The position numbers and the translations under genes are program-made. Positions 44,705 to 54,223 of a DNA stretch of 64,000 nt are shown in pieces. The stretch is from contig CAWETB010000015.1 in assembly GCA_963811885.1 (NCBI GenBank), positions 1,488,001 through 1,552,000 on the forward strand, in the 5' to 3' direction. Position 1 is the stretch's first letter. Every line of letters begins with the position of its first letter. The notes under the pieces are model-generated. The model searched no databases, had not been told where the DNA came from, and saw only the letters and a program-made list of their open reading frames with translations. The DNA is from Gaiellasilicea sp963811885 (GTDB lineage: Bacteria; Actinomycetota; Thermoleophilia; Gaiellales; Gaiellaceae).

Positions 44705-46289
44705 CTCCTCCCTGGACGGCTGCCGTGACCGGCGCATCGGCGCCGAGCCGCTCGAGTAGGTGGTCGCCGACCCGGAGCGAGTTCGCCATCGCCGTCAGCG
44801 CCGGATTGACGGCGCCGATGCTCGGGAAGATGCTCGTGTCGACGACGTAGAGGTTGTCGACCTCGTGGGCGCGGCAGTCGGTGTTCAGCACCGACGACGC
44901 GGGGTCGGACCCGAAGCGGCACGTGCCCGCCTGGTGGGCGACGCCGGCCACCGGGATCTCGTTCTTCATGTACGCGAAGCGGTGGAAGAGGTGGCCCTCG
45001 TTCATGTTCAGCTTCGGCAGCAGCGACCTCAGCTTCTCGTACAGCCGCTTGCGCGCCTCGGCGTTCGTCTCCGAGTAGGCGAGGCGGACGTTGCCGTCGG
45101 GCGCGAGCGTGACCCGGTTGTCGGGGCTCGGTAGATCCTCGGTCGAGAGCCAGAAGTCGATCGCGTGCTTCGCCACCTTTTCGAGCGTCCACTCCGGCGC
45201 GAGCTTCGTCTGACCGGGCTTCTCGCCGCGGTACATCTGCGACGACGACTTCCCGACCATCTGGATGTTCCCGAGCGGGAACTCGAAGTCGTCGCTGCCG
45301 AAGTAGAAGTCGTTCAGCCCGAGCGTCTTCTGGAACACGGTCGGGTTCTCTTCCTCCGAGAGCGCGAGCACCGCGAGCGAGTCGTGGAACATGTAGTTGC
45401 GGCCGACCTGGTCGGACCCGTTGGCGAGCCCGTTCGGATGCTGGTCGTTGGCCGACGCGAGCAGCAGCTTGGCCGTGTTGGCCGCGCCGCACGCCGCGAC
45501 GACGATGTCAGCCGCGAAACGCTCGGTCTTGCCGTCCACCTCGACGACGACCGCCGAGACCTCGTTCCCCGACCCGTTCGTCTCGAGCTTGACCACGCGC
45601 GCGTTCGTCAGCAGCGTCACGTTCGGATGCTCGAGCGCCGGCCGCACGCCGAGCACCTCGGCGTCGGACTTGGCGTGGACCAGGCAGGGGAAGCCGTCGC
45701 ACGTCGTGCAGCGGATGCAGTGGCTGTACGGCAGGTTCGACTCGGTCAGCCGGACGCCGCACGGCGCGTGGAACGGTTGGTAGCCGGCCGCTTCGAGGTC
45801 GTCTGCGAGCTGCTGGATCCGCGGCTCGTGCGCGATCGCGGGGAACGGGTACGGCGCGCTCGCGGGCGGCTCGGTCGGGTCCTCGCCTCGGGCGCCGCGG
45901 ACCTCGTACAGCTGCTCCGCCTGCGTGTAGTACGGCTCGATCTCCTCGTACTCGATCGGCCAGGCCGGCGAGATGCCGCCGGCATGCTTGAGCTCGCCGA
46001 AGTCCTCCTTGCGGAGGCGGTAGAGCGCCGCCCCGTAGAGCTTGGTCGCCCCGCCGACGAAGTAGTGGATCTGCGGCTGGAACGCCGTGCCCTTCTCGTC
46101 GTACCAGGTGTCCTCGGAGACGTAGCGGTTGTCGACGAAGACGTCGTGGGCGGACCAGTTCGACGGCTCGCGCGGGAGCCAGTCGCCGCGCTCGAGGAGG
46201 AGGATCTTCTTGCCGGAGGGTGCCAGGTGGCGCGCGAGCGTGCCGCCGCCGGCGCCGCTGCCGATGATGATGACGTCGTACGAGTCCAT
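44694..46289 (-). CDS. GMC-family oxidoreductase with a four-Cys cluster
   Basis: 531 residues from ATG 46289. N-terminal FAD motif IIIGSGAGGGTLARHLA, a mid-protein VAACGAANTAKLLLASA, and the C-terminal GMC_oxred_C part with AGTCRFGSDPASSVLNTDCR and VDTSIFPSIGAVNPALT. Cys191, 194, 197 and 202 lie in HCIRCTTCDGFPC, a spacing that could hold a metal or Fe-S centre and is unusual for plain choline or glucose oxidases. It probably oxidises a sugar or polyol and passes electrons on. Its start overlaps the GH15 stop by one base. Confidence 0.9.
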   Translation of the reverse strand: MDSYDVIIIGSGAGGGTLARHLAPSGKKILLLERGDWLPREPSNWSAHDVFVDNRYVSEDTWYDEKGTAFQPQIHYFVGGATKLYGAALYRLRKEDFGELKHAGGISPAWPIEYEEIEPYYTQAEQLYEVRGARGEDPTEPPASAPYPFPAIAHEPRIQQLADDLEAAGYQPFHAPCGVRLTESNLPYSHCIRCTTCDGFPCLVHAKSDAEVLGVRPALEHPNVTLLTNARVVKLETNGSGNEVSAVVVEVDGKTERFAADIVVAACGAANTAKLLLASANDQHPNGLANGSDQVGRNYMFHDSLAVLALSEEENPTVFQKTLGLNDFYFGSDDFEFPLGNIQMVGKSSSQMYRGEKPGQTKLAPEWTLEKVAKHAIDFWLSTEDLPSPDNRVTLAPDGNVRLAYSETNAEARKRLYEKLRSLLPKLNMNEGHLFHRFAYMKNEIPVAGVAHQAGTCRFGSDPASSVLNTDCRAHEVDNLYVVDTSIFPSIGAVNPALTAMANSLRVGDHLLERLGADAPVTAAVQGGDAA

Positions 46290-48181
46290 CAGTGCGCCTC
46301 CAACTGCTCGGGGACGATGATCCGCGCCGCCGCTTCGATCAGCGCGAGGTGCGAGAAGGCCTGCGGGAAGTTGCCGAGGTGATGGCCGGTTTCCGCGTCG
46401 AACTCCTCGGCGAGCAGGCCGAGCGGCGACGCGATCCGGAGCAGCCGATCCATCAGGTCGCGTGCGCGCTGGAGCTCGCCGATGATCGCGAGCGCCGAGA
46501 CGAGCCAGAAGGAGCAGATCAGGAACGTGCCCTCCTTGCCCGACAGGCCGTCGTCGGTCTCGTCGGTCCTGTAGCGGAGCACGAAGCCGTCCTCGGTCAG
46601 GTCGGAGGCGATCGCATTCACGCTCGCCTGAAGGCGCTCGTCGTCTCCGGGCAGGAAGTCGAGGATCGCGGCGAGAAGCGTGGAGGCGTCGAGAGAGTCC
46701 GTGTCGTAGTGCTGGCGTAGTACGCCCTTGTCGGTGAGGCCGTGCGCGAGGATGTCCTCCTTGATCTCCACGGCGATCGCCTGCCACTTCTCCTGCAACT
46801 CCGGGTCGCCTCGGATCTCCGCCAGCTGCGCTGCGCGGTCGAGCGCAACCCAGCACATCAGCTTCGAAGAGACGTAGTGCTGCGGCTTGCCGCGGGCTTC
46901 CCAGATGCCCTGGTCGGGCTCGCGCCAGACCTTGGTCGCGCACTCGGCCTGGGTTTCGACGATCGGCCAGAGCCGCCGCGGCAAGCGCTGGCTGTGGCGG
47001 CTGTGGAGCAGGATCGAGTCCAGCGCCGCGCCGAAGACGTCGTTCTGCCGCTGGTCGAAGGCGCCGTTGCCGATCCGGACCGGACGGGCGCCCGCGTAGC
47101 CGGAGAGCTCGTCCCGGGTCGACTCGGTCAGATCGCGCCTGCCGTCGATCCCGTACATGATCTGGAGCGAGCCGTCCGCGGTCGGCTCGACGTCGGCGAC
47201 GAACTGCATGTACTCGTCGGCCTCCCAGTTCAGGTTGAGCCAGTGCAGCGCCTGGAGCGTGAACGTGCTGTCGCGGATCCAGGTGTAGCGGTAGTCCCAG
47301 TTGCGCTCGCCCCCCGGGGTCTCGGGGAGCGACGTCGTCAGCGCCGCCACCGTCGCGCCGGTCGGCATGTAGGTCAGGCCCTTGATCGTCAGTGCGGAGC
47401 GCTGGATCGGGTCGCGCCAGCGGTGGTCCGGGATCCGCGCCCGCTGCAGCCAGGAGCGCCAGAAGCGCGTGGTCGCCGCCAGCTGCTCCTCGGCCTCGTC
47501 GACGTCCTTCGGCGCGGCAAGCTCCTCGGCCCACGAGAGGCTGCAATAGGCGCGGTCGCCGGGCTCGAGCACGCGCCGCGCACGGACGCGGTCGCCCTCG
47601 ATCCCGAGCGCCAGGTCGGACTGGAGCCGGATCGTCAGCCCGGCGCCACGGGCGTCGGCTGCGTGGCGGCCGCCGTCCACGAGCGTCCACTCCGCGGGAG
47701 CGCGGCCGTAGTCGAAGACGGGCTCACAGATGAGCTCGACCTCGACGCTGCCCTCGAGACATTCCACCGTGCGCACGAGGACGTGCTCTGCGTCGTCGTC
47801 GGCCGGCGGCCGCGTGTGCGGCGTGATCGTGTCCTCGATCTCGCGGGGCCCCATCGTCAGCGCCTCGCGGACGACGATCCAGCCGTTCGGCGTCTTCCAG
47901 GTCGTCTCGAGGATGTTCGTGCCCGGGATATAGGCGCGTGCAGTCGGGTGACTGATCCCGAACGGAGCGAAGCGGAAGAAACCGGCCTCACGGTCGAGCA
48001 GGCTCCCGAACACGCTCTGCGAATCGAAGCTCGGCACGCACAACCAGTCGATCGAACCGTCCTCAGCGACGAGCGCTCCGGTGTGGCAGTTCGAGAGGAA
48101 CGCGTAGTCCGCGATCGGCGGGAACGGCGACGGCGCCGCCGCGCTTTGCCGCGGCTCGGGCTTTTCGCCAACCGCGGTCAC
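46289..48181 (-). CDS. glycoside hydrolase family 15 (glucoamylase/trehalase-type)
   Basis: 630 residues from GTG 48181, which overlaps the zwf stop (GTGA). The N-terminal beta domain opens with IADYAFLSNCHTGALVAEDG, and the (alpha/alpha)6 barrel has NWDYRYTWIRDSTFTLQAL, QNDVFGAALDSILLH and late EEFDAETGHHLGNFPQAFSH, including the likely catalytic acids. There is no signal peptide, so it acts in the cytoplasm on trehalose or a maltodextrin, giving glucose. This fits the operon with zwf and the epimerase. Confidence 0.92.
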   Translation of the reverse strand: MTAVGEKPEPRQSAAAPSPFPPIADYAFLSNCHTGALVAEDGSIDWLCVPSFDSQSVFGSLLDREAGFFRFAPFGISHPTARAYIPGTNILETTWKTPNGWIVVREALTMGPREIEDTITPHTRPPADDDAEHVLVRTVECLEGSVEVELICEPVFDYGRAPAEWTLVDGGRHAADARGAGLTIRLQSDLALGIEGDRVRARRVLEPGDRAYCSLSWAEELAAPKDVDEAEEQLAATTRFWRSWLQRARIPDHRWRDPIQRSALTIKGLTYMPTGATVAALTTSLPETPGGERNWDYRYTWIRDSTFTLQALHWLNLNWEADEYMQFVADVEPTADGSLQIMYGIDGRRDLTESTRDELSGYAGARPVRIGNGAFDQRQNDVFGAALDSILLHSRHSQRLPRRLWPIVETQAECATKVWREPDQGIWEARGKPQHYVSSKLMCWVALDRAAQLAEIRGDPELQEKWQAIAVEIKEDILAHGLTDKGVLRQHYDTDSLDASTLLAAILDFLPGDDERLQASVNAIASDLTEDGFVLRYRTDETDDGLSGKEGTFLICSFWLVSALAIIGELQRARDLMDRLLRIASPLGLLAEEFDAETGHHLGNFPQAFSHLALIEAAARIIVPEQLEAH

Positions 48182-49624
48182 TCCGTCACCCACGGGCCGT
48201 ACCAGCGGCCGTGCCCGGCCAGCAGCTTGTTCGCCTCTTCGGGGCCCCACGACCCCGGCGCATAGGCGTGCACCGGCGACGGATTGTCGACGATCGGCTG
48301 CATGATCCGCCACGCCTCCTCGACCCCGTCCTGCCGCGTGAAGCGGGCGCTCTGGCCGACCATCGCGGCCTGCAGCAGCACCTCGTACGGCGTCGCGCCC
48401 TCACCGCCCTGCTCGGCGAACTCCAGGTCGAGCGTGACTCCTTCGGCGTGGGGTGCGTTCCCTCGCTTCGCGTCCATGATCACCCGCACACCGGTGGTCG
48501 GATCGAGCTTGATCACGAACTGGTTCGGCGCCTTCTTCGAGTCGAAGTTGACGAACCCGAGGCGCGGCGGCTGCTTGAACACGACCCGGAGCTCCGTCTG
48601 CGTCGTCGGCAGCCGCTTCCCCGTCCTGATGAAGAAGGGGACGCCGGACCAGCGCCAGTTGTCGATCTCCAGGCGCAGCGCGGCGTACGTCTCCGTCGTC
48701 GAGTCGGGTGCGACCCCGTCGATGTCGAGGTAGCCGTCGTACTGGCCGCGGACGTAATGCGCCGGGTCAGCGTCGGCGATCGCCCGGAAGATCGCAACCT
48801 GCGCGTCCTTGAGCGTCCCGGGGTCGCCGCCGCCGGGTGGCTCCATCGCGGCGGCGGAGACCACCTGCATCAGGTGGTTGACGACCACGTCGCGCAGGGC
48901 GCCGACCGGGTCGTAGAAGTGGCCGCGGTCCTCGACCCCGAAGTCCTCCGCCATCGTGATCTGGACCGACTGGATGTAGTTCCGGTTCCAGACGGGCTCC
49001 AGCATCGTGTTCGCGAAGCGGATGTAGAGGATCTCGTCGAGGCCCATCTTCCCGAGGTAGTGGTCGATCCGGTAGAGCTGCGACTCGTCGATGTACTGGT
49101 GCAGCTCGTCCGCGAGCTCGGTTGCCGAGGCGCGGTCGTGGCCGAACGGCTTCTCGACGACGACGCGCCCGGACTTGGTCAGGCCCGCATCGGCGAGCCC
49201 GGCGACGACGCGTCCGAAGAGGAACGGCGGGATCTCGAGGTAGAAGACTGGGTTCTTGGCGCCGTTCAGCGCGGTCGCGACGCGCTCGTAGGTGGCACTG
49301 TCGGAGAAGTCGCCGCTCAGGTAGGAGAGCCGGTCGGCGAACCGCTCGAACACCTTCTCGTCCAGCTGCTCGCCGGTGCCCACGATCGACTCGCGCGCGC
49401 GTTCCTTCAGCTGTTCGTCGGTCCAGTCGTCGACCGCGACGCCGACGATCGGGCAGTCGAGAAGGCCGCGCTTCTCGAGCCGGTAGAGCGAGCGGAACGT
49501 CATCACCTTCGCCAGGTCTCCGGTGATGCCGAAGACGACGAGAACGTCAGCCGGCTGGGGCTTCTCGCCGCGCGCAGCGGACGCCGCCCGTTCGGGCGCG
49601 TGCGGTTCCAGATGCTTGTGCCAT
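48178..49624 (-). CDS. zwf: glucose-6-phosphate dehydrogenase, 5' frame break near 49618
   Basis: The frame containing VVFGITGDLAKVM (the NADP-binding Rossmann motif), YRIDHYLGK (substrate/catalytic His) and EKPFGHDRASATELADELH runs to TGA 48178. It is the normal enzyme of about 480 residues. An internal start at 49506 would lose the Rossmann motif. The open frame extends further but has no start codon before an in-frame TAG. ATG 49624, with GGAGG upstream, is one base out of frame, so an indel just after the start is likely. It makes 6-phosphogluconolactone and NADPH and leads a seven-gene operon. Confidence 0.92.
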
Positions 49625-49682
49625 GTCTCCCACCTCCGAGATTCGGTGGCTCGACACTAGAACCGAGGCTCTCACCGAAACG

Positions 49683-49699
49683 TCATCCAAGCGGGATGA
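49683..49699. promoter_or_regulatory. 17-bp palindrome (P17), perfect arms
   Basis: TCATCCAAGCGGGATGA between divergent zwf and DUF2254 genes. Toward zwf a TAGTGT -10-like hexamer begins 23 bases after it. Toward DUF2254 the ATG is only 26 bases away. Confidence 0.75.
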
Positions 49700-49724
49700 T
49701 GTGCGCGCATCGCTCGCGCGCTGT

Positions 49725-51021
49725 ATGACACGCATTGCCGTGTTGAGGCTCGACTTCAAAACGCGCCAGTATCTGAAGGGGAGCCTCTGGTTCCTCCCGC
49801 TGCTGGGCGGCATCGCGGGCGCCGTGCTCGGGCTGCTCGAGCCGGTCCTGACCCGCGGGATCACGGTTCCGCTCGCGCTCGAGTACTCGGCATCGACGGC
49901 GAGCTCGCTGCTGTCGGCAATCGTCGGGGCAACGGCGGCGCTGACCGGCTTCGTCGTCACCGTCAGCGTCCTCGTCGTCCAGATGGCGACGAACACCTTG
50001 TCGGCCCGCTACATGCGCCTCTGGTACCGGGACAAGGTCCTGCAGGTCCTGCTGGCGATGCTGGTCGGGACGTTCACCTTTTCCTTCACGCTCTTGGCGG
50101 GGGTCGAGGAGAACTCCGTACCGCATGTCGGCGTCAGCGTGACCGGCGTCCTGATGGCCGCAGACATGTTCCTCTTCCTGTTCTTTCTCGATCGATTCGT
50201 CCATCGACTGCGACCCGTCGCCGTCGCGGCGATCGCCGCCGCGGCGGGGCGTCGCGCATTCGACGCCGCCGTCCGCGCGACGAGCGGACCACGATGCCCC
50301 CGAGGTCGTGCGCGGGCCGCTGGAGTTCCCCGACGAGCCGACGATGGTCGTGCGCACCCGCGGTGCCGGCTCGATCCAGGCGATCGACGCCACGCGGCTC
50401 GTCCGTTTTGCCCAAGAGCGTCGTTGCACGCTCGTGCTCAACCACGCCGCAGGGGACTTCGTCCCCGCCGGTGCGCCTGTGATCCGCGTCTACGGCGGTG
50501 AGCCCGACGACGAGCGGGACGAGAACAGGCTTCGACAGATGGTCGTCCTCGGCGTCGAGCGGACGATCGAGCAAGATCCCGCCTTCGCGGTGCGGATCAT
50601 GGTCGACATCGCGGTCAAGGCACTCTCGCCGGCGGTCAACGACCCGACGACCGCCGTGCAGGTGATCAACCATCTCGGTGACCTGCTCCACCGGATCGGC
50701 GCAACCGACTTCCGAGCGGAGCCCGCGCGGAGCGCGGGGACGGGACGCGTCCTCGTCGCCGTGCGCGGCTGGGAGGAGTACCTCGCCCTCGGCGTGACCG
50801 AGATCCGCGCGTACGGCGCCTCGTCCGTGCAGGTGGCGCGGCGGCTGCGCGCGATGCTGGAGGAGCTCCACGGCGCGGTGCTGCCCGAGTACCGCGCTTC
50901 GGTCGAGGACGAGCTCGCCCGCCTCGACGCGGCCGTTGCTCTCGCGCTCTCGTCGTCACCCGATTTCGACCGCGCCCGCACGGCCGACCGGCAGGGGCTC
51001 GGGGGCGCGCCGCCGCTCTAG
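49725..51021 (+). CDS. DUF2254 membrane protein, frame broken near 50290
   Basis: About 430 residues from ATG 49725. The N-terminal half has four helices, including SLWFLPLLGGIAGAVLGLLE and SLLSAIVGATAALTGFVVTV, typical of DUF2254. Near 50290 the frame slips, and the soluble C-terminal domain continues with a HAAGDFVPAGAPVIRV motif and VDIAVKALSPAVNDPTTAVQ, diagnostic of the family. The family is widespread and of unknown function, thought to act in the membrane. It is divergent from zwf across a P17 site. Confidence 0.87.
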
Positions 51022-51361
51022 AGTCGGTTCCGTTCGGTGGCGGGTCGACGGGCTCGACGTCCAGCGTCAGCCCGTCCATGGCCACGACGCGGACGATCGT
51101 CCGCTCGGGAAGCTCCGAGCTCGAGCGCGCCTCCCAGAGCTCGCCGAGGACGCGGATCTGCCCGACCGGCGCGAGCGGCGCCGTCACCTCGCCGGTCGCT
51201 CCGATCAGGTTCTCGACCCCCGTCGCCACCTTGACGCGCTTCATCCGGCGCTGCCAGTACGTGACCTCGACGACACCGCACGCGAGGCTCACGACCCCGC
51301 CGACGACGTTCCACGGGTCGGGCAGGATGAGAAAGAGCACGAGGGCGAGAGCGACGAACAT
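51018..51361 (-). CDS. NfeD-like OB-fold membrane protein
   Basis: From ATG 51361: two adjacent hydrophobic stretches (ALVLFLILPDPWNVVGGVVS, then VVEVTY), followed by a beta-rich OB-fold: IGATGEVTAPLAPVGQIRVL, then ELWEARSSSELPERTIVRV and VAMDGLTLDVEPVD. This is the NfeD C-terminal layout. The open frame runs on antisense to the DUF2254 end as Arg-rich sequence to 50666. A one-base slip would instead stop at 51018-51020, next to the DUF2254 stop, which I prefer. Family members help organise membrane proteases and stomatins. Confidence 0.72.
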
Positions 51362-51397
51362 CGCCCTCGATCATCCGCCGCAGCGGTCGCGGGCACA

Positions 51398-51414
51398 TCA
51401 TCCCCTCTGGGCGA
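51398..51414. promoter_or_regulatory. 17-bp palindrome (P17), GGGCGA variant
   Basis: TCATCCCCTCTGGGCGA between the divergent NfeD-like and sulfatase genes. Its centre is 45 bases before the NfeD-like ATG. -10-like GATGAT (minus) and GACGAT (plus) both begin 22 bases away. Confidence 0.6.
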
Positions 51415-51475
51415 TGAGGTGCGGGCCGCGAGCCGGGACGATCTCCTGACACGCGCCACCACCAGGAGGCACCGA

Positions 51476-53843
51476 ATGAGCGAAGGCCCGCAGCTGCGAC
51501 GAGACGTTCTGCCGATTCCGGACAGGACGCCGGTCGGGTTGACCACGTACGACGCCAAGGACCCCGCCACGTCCTTCCCGCCGATCGAGCCGCTGCGGCC
51601 GCCCGAGGGGGCCCCGAACGTGCTCATCGTGCTGCTCGACGACGTCGGCTTCGCCGCGTCGAGCGCCTTCGGCGGCCCCGTCAACACGCCGGTCGCCGAG
51701 CGGCTCGCCGCGGAGGGCCTCAAGTACAACCGCTTCCACACGACGGCGCTGTGCTCGCCGACGCGCCAGGCGCTGCTCACCGGACGAAATCACCACGCGG
51801 TCGGCATGGGCGGCATCACCGAGATCGCGACCTCTGCGCCGGGCTACAACTCGATCCGCCCGAACACGTGCGCACCGCTCGCCGAGACGCTGAAGCTGAA
51901 CGGCTACTCGACCGCGCAGTTCGGCAAGTGCCACGAGGTGCCCGTCTGGGAGACGAGCCCGATGGGCCCGTTCAGCGCGTGGCCGACTGGCTCGGGCTTC
52001 GAGCACTTCTACGGCTTCATCGGCGGGGAGACGAACCAGTACGCACCGGCGATCTACCGCGACACGGTGCCGATCGAGCAGCCCAAGACGGCGGAGGAGG
52101 GCTACCACTTCACCGAGGACATGACCGACCAGGCGATCGACTGGGTCAAGCAGCAGAAGGCGCTGATGGCGGACAAGCCGTTCTTCGTCTACTACGCGCC
52201 CGGCGCGACCCACGCGCCCCATCACGTGCCGACGGAGTGGTCGGACAAGTACAAGGGCCAGTTCGACGACGGCTGGGACGCGCTTCGCGAGCGGACGCTG
52301 GCCCGGCAGAAGGAGCTAGGCGTGATCCCGGCTGACGGGGAACTGACGCAGCGCCCGGCCGAGATTCCCGCGTGGGACGACATGCCCGATGACCTGAAGC
52401 CGGTGCTGGCGCGCCAGATGGAGGTCTACGCGGGTTTCCTCGAGCACACCGACCACCACGTCGGCCGGCTGATCGATGCGCTGGACGAGCTCGAGATCCT
52501 CGAGAACACGCTCGTCTACTACATCATCGGCGACAACGGAGCGTCTGCAGAGGGCACGCCGACCGGGTGCTTCAACGAGCTCGTCGTCCTGAACGGCGCC
52601 TTCGGGCTCGAGACGACCGAGTTCATGGTCTCCAAGATCGACGAGTTCGGCACGCCGACGGCGTACAACCACTTCGCCGTCGGCTGGGCGCACGCAATGG
52701 ACACGCCGTACCAGTGGACGAAGCAGATCGCGTCACACTGGGGCGGCACGCGCAACGGGACGATCGTGCACTGGCCCGGCGGCATCGAGGCAAAGGGCGA
52801 GATCCGCTCGCAGTTCCACCACGTGATCGACGTCGCCGCCACTGTGCTCGACGTCGCGCAGCTTCCCGAGCCGCTGAGTGTCAACGGCGTCCAGCAGCAG
52901 CCGCTGCACGGCGTCTCGATGGCGTACACCTTCGACGACGCGGGCGCCGACGACCGGCATACGACCCAGTACTTCGAGATGTTCTGCAACCGCGGCATCT
53001 ACCACGAGGGCTGGACCGCGGTGACGCGGCACAGCATCCCGTGGGTCTGCCACCGAGTCGCCCGCCTTCGACGACGACGTCTGGGAGCTGTATGCGCCCG
53101 ACGATTGGACGCAGGCCCACGATCTCGCGGCCGAACAGCCCGAGCGGCTGCGCGACCTGCAGCGCCTGTTCCTGATCGAGGCCGGCGAAGTACAACGTGC
53201 TGCCCGCTCGACGACCGGAGGTTCGAGCGCTTCAACCCGGATCTCGCCGGCCGGCCGCAGCTCACCCGCGGCACGTCGCAGCTCCTCTTCGGGCGGATGG
53301 GACGGCTGTCCGAGAACTCGGTCCTGTCGATCAAGAACAAGTCGCATGCGATCACGGCGCAGATCGACGTCCCCGACGCGGGTGCCGACGGCGTCATCCT
53401 CTCCCAGGGCGGCGCGTTCGGCGGCTTCGCGCTCTACGCGAAGGACGGCAAGCCGGCGTACTGTTACAACCTCTTCGGCCTGCAGCAATTCAAGGTCTAC
53501 GGCGACGACACCGATGTCTGCGGGCGAGCACCAGGTGCGGATGGAGTTCACCTACGACGGCGGCGGGCTCGGGAAGGGCGGCGACGTCAAGCTCTACGTC
53601 GACGGCGAGCAGGTCGGCGAGGGGAGGGTCGACGGCACCGTGCCGATGCTGTTCTCGGCCGATGAGACGACGGATGTCGGCAGCGACACCGCGACGCCGG
53701 TGAGCGACGACTACGGGCCGAAGGACAGCGAGTTCACGGGCAATGTCCAGTGGGTGCAGATCGACATCGACGACGCCGCAGAGGACACGGATCACCTGAT
53801 CGGGCCGGAGGAGCTGCTCCGCGTCGCGATGGCCCGGCAGTGA
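51476..53843 (+). CDS. type I arylsulfatase, three frame breaks in the C-terminal third
   Basis: ATG 51476 with GGAGG upstream; about 788 residues if repaired. The metal-binding DD pair is at residues 55-56 (IVLLDDVGFA) and the sulfatase signature CSPTRQALLTGRN starts at Cys93, the residue to be made formylglycine. GATHAPHHVPTEW and YYIIGDNGASAEGTPTGCFN supply further active-site residues. Slips near 53052, 53190 and 53520 break the C-terminal domain, which ends with a beta-rich lobe (VKLYVDGEQVGEGRVDG). It hydrolyses sulfate esters; no signal peptide is evident. The FGE at 25114 should activate it. Confidence 0.92.
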
Positions 53844-53859
53844 GGACGGGCCAGGTGAC

Positions 53860-54183
53860 CTACGCGGGCGTGCGCTCGTAGCTCACGCGACGGCGCAGTT
53901 TGCCGTCGTCGGCTGGGTCGAACCAGATCGAGATCAGCACCGCGCCGCGCGTCGCCGGAGACTCGACCAGCTCCGCGTACTCGAGCGCAGCGGCGCTGCC
54001 CCGGTCAGCGATCGCGGCGAGAGCGTCGGCATTCGCTGCTCGCTCGGCGGCGGCGTGCGCCTTTTCCCAGCAACGGACCTCCGCGTGAAGCTCCTCGCCG
54101 TCGTCGCGGCGGATTCGGTAGTCCACCGCCCAGCCGTCCTGTGAAGGCGTCGTGAGGTCGTGGGTCTCGACCACTTCGGCCAT
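53860..54183 (-). CDS. small hypothetical protein
   Basis: 107 residues from ATG 54183. Cytoplasmic, acidic, with a beta-strand opening (GWAVDYRIRRDDGEELHAEV) and a helix rich in Ala (HAAAERAANADALAAI). The final strands LISIWFDPADDGKLRRRVSY look like a small alpha/beta domain. I do not recognise a family. Convergent with the sulfatase and divergent from the next gene, it is probably a single transcript. Confidence 0.55.
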   Translation of the reverse strand: MAEVVETHDLTTPSQDGWAVDYRIRRDDGEELHAEVRCWEKAHAAAERAANADALAAIADRGSAAALEYAELVESPATRGAVLISIWFDPADDGKLRRRVSYERTPA

Positions 54184-54223
54184 GGAACCACCGTACCCGC
54201 TGACGTAACGTGCGACCCTCCGG

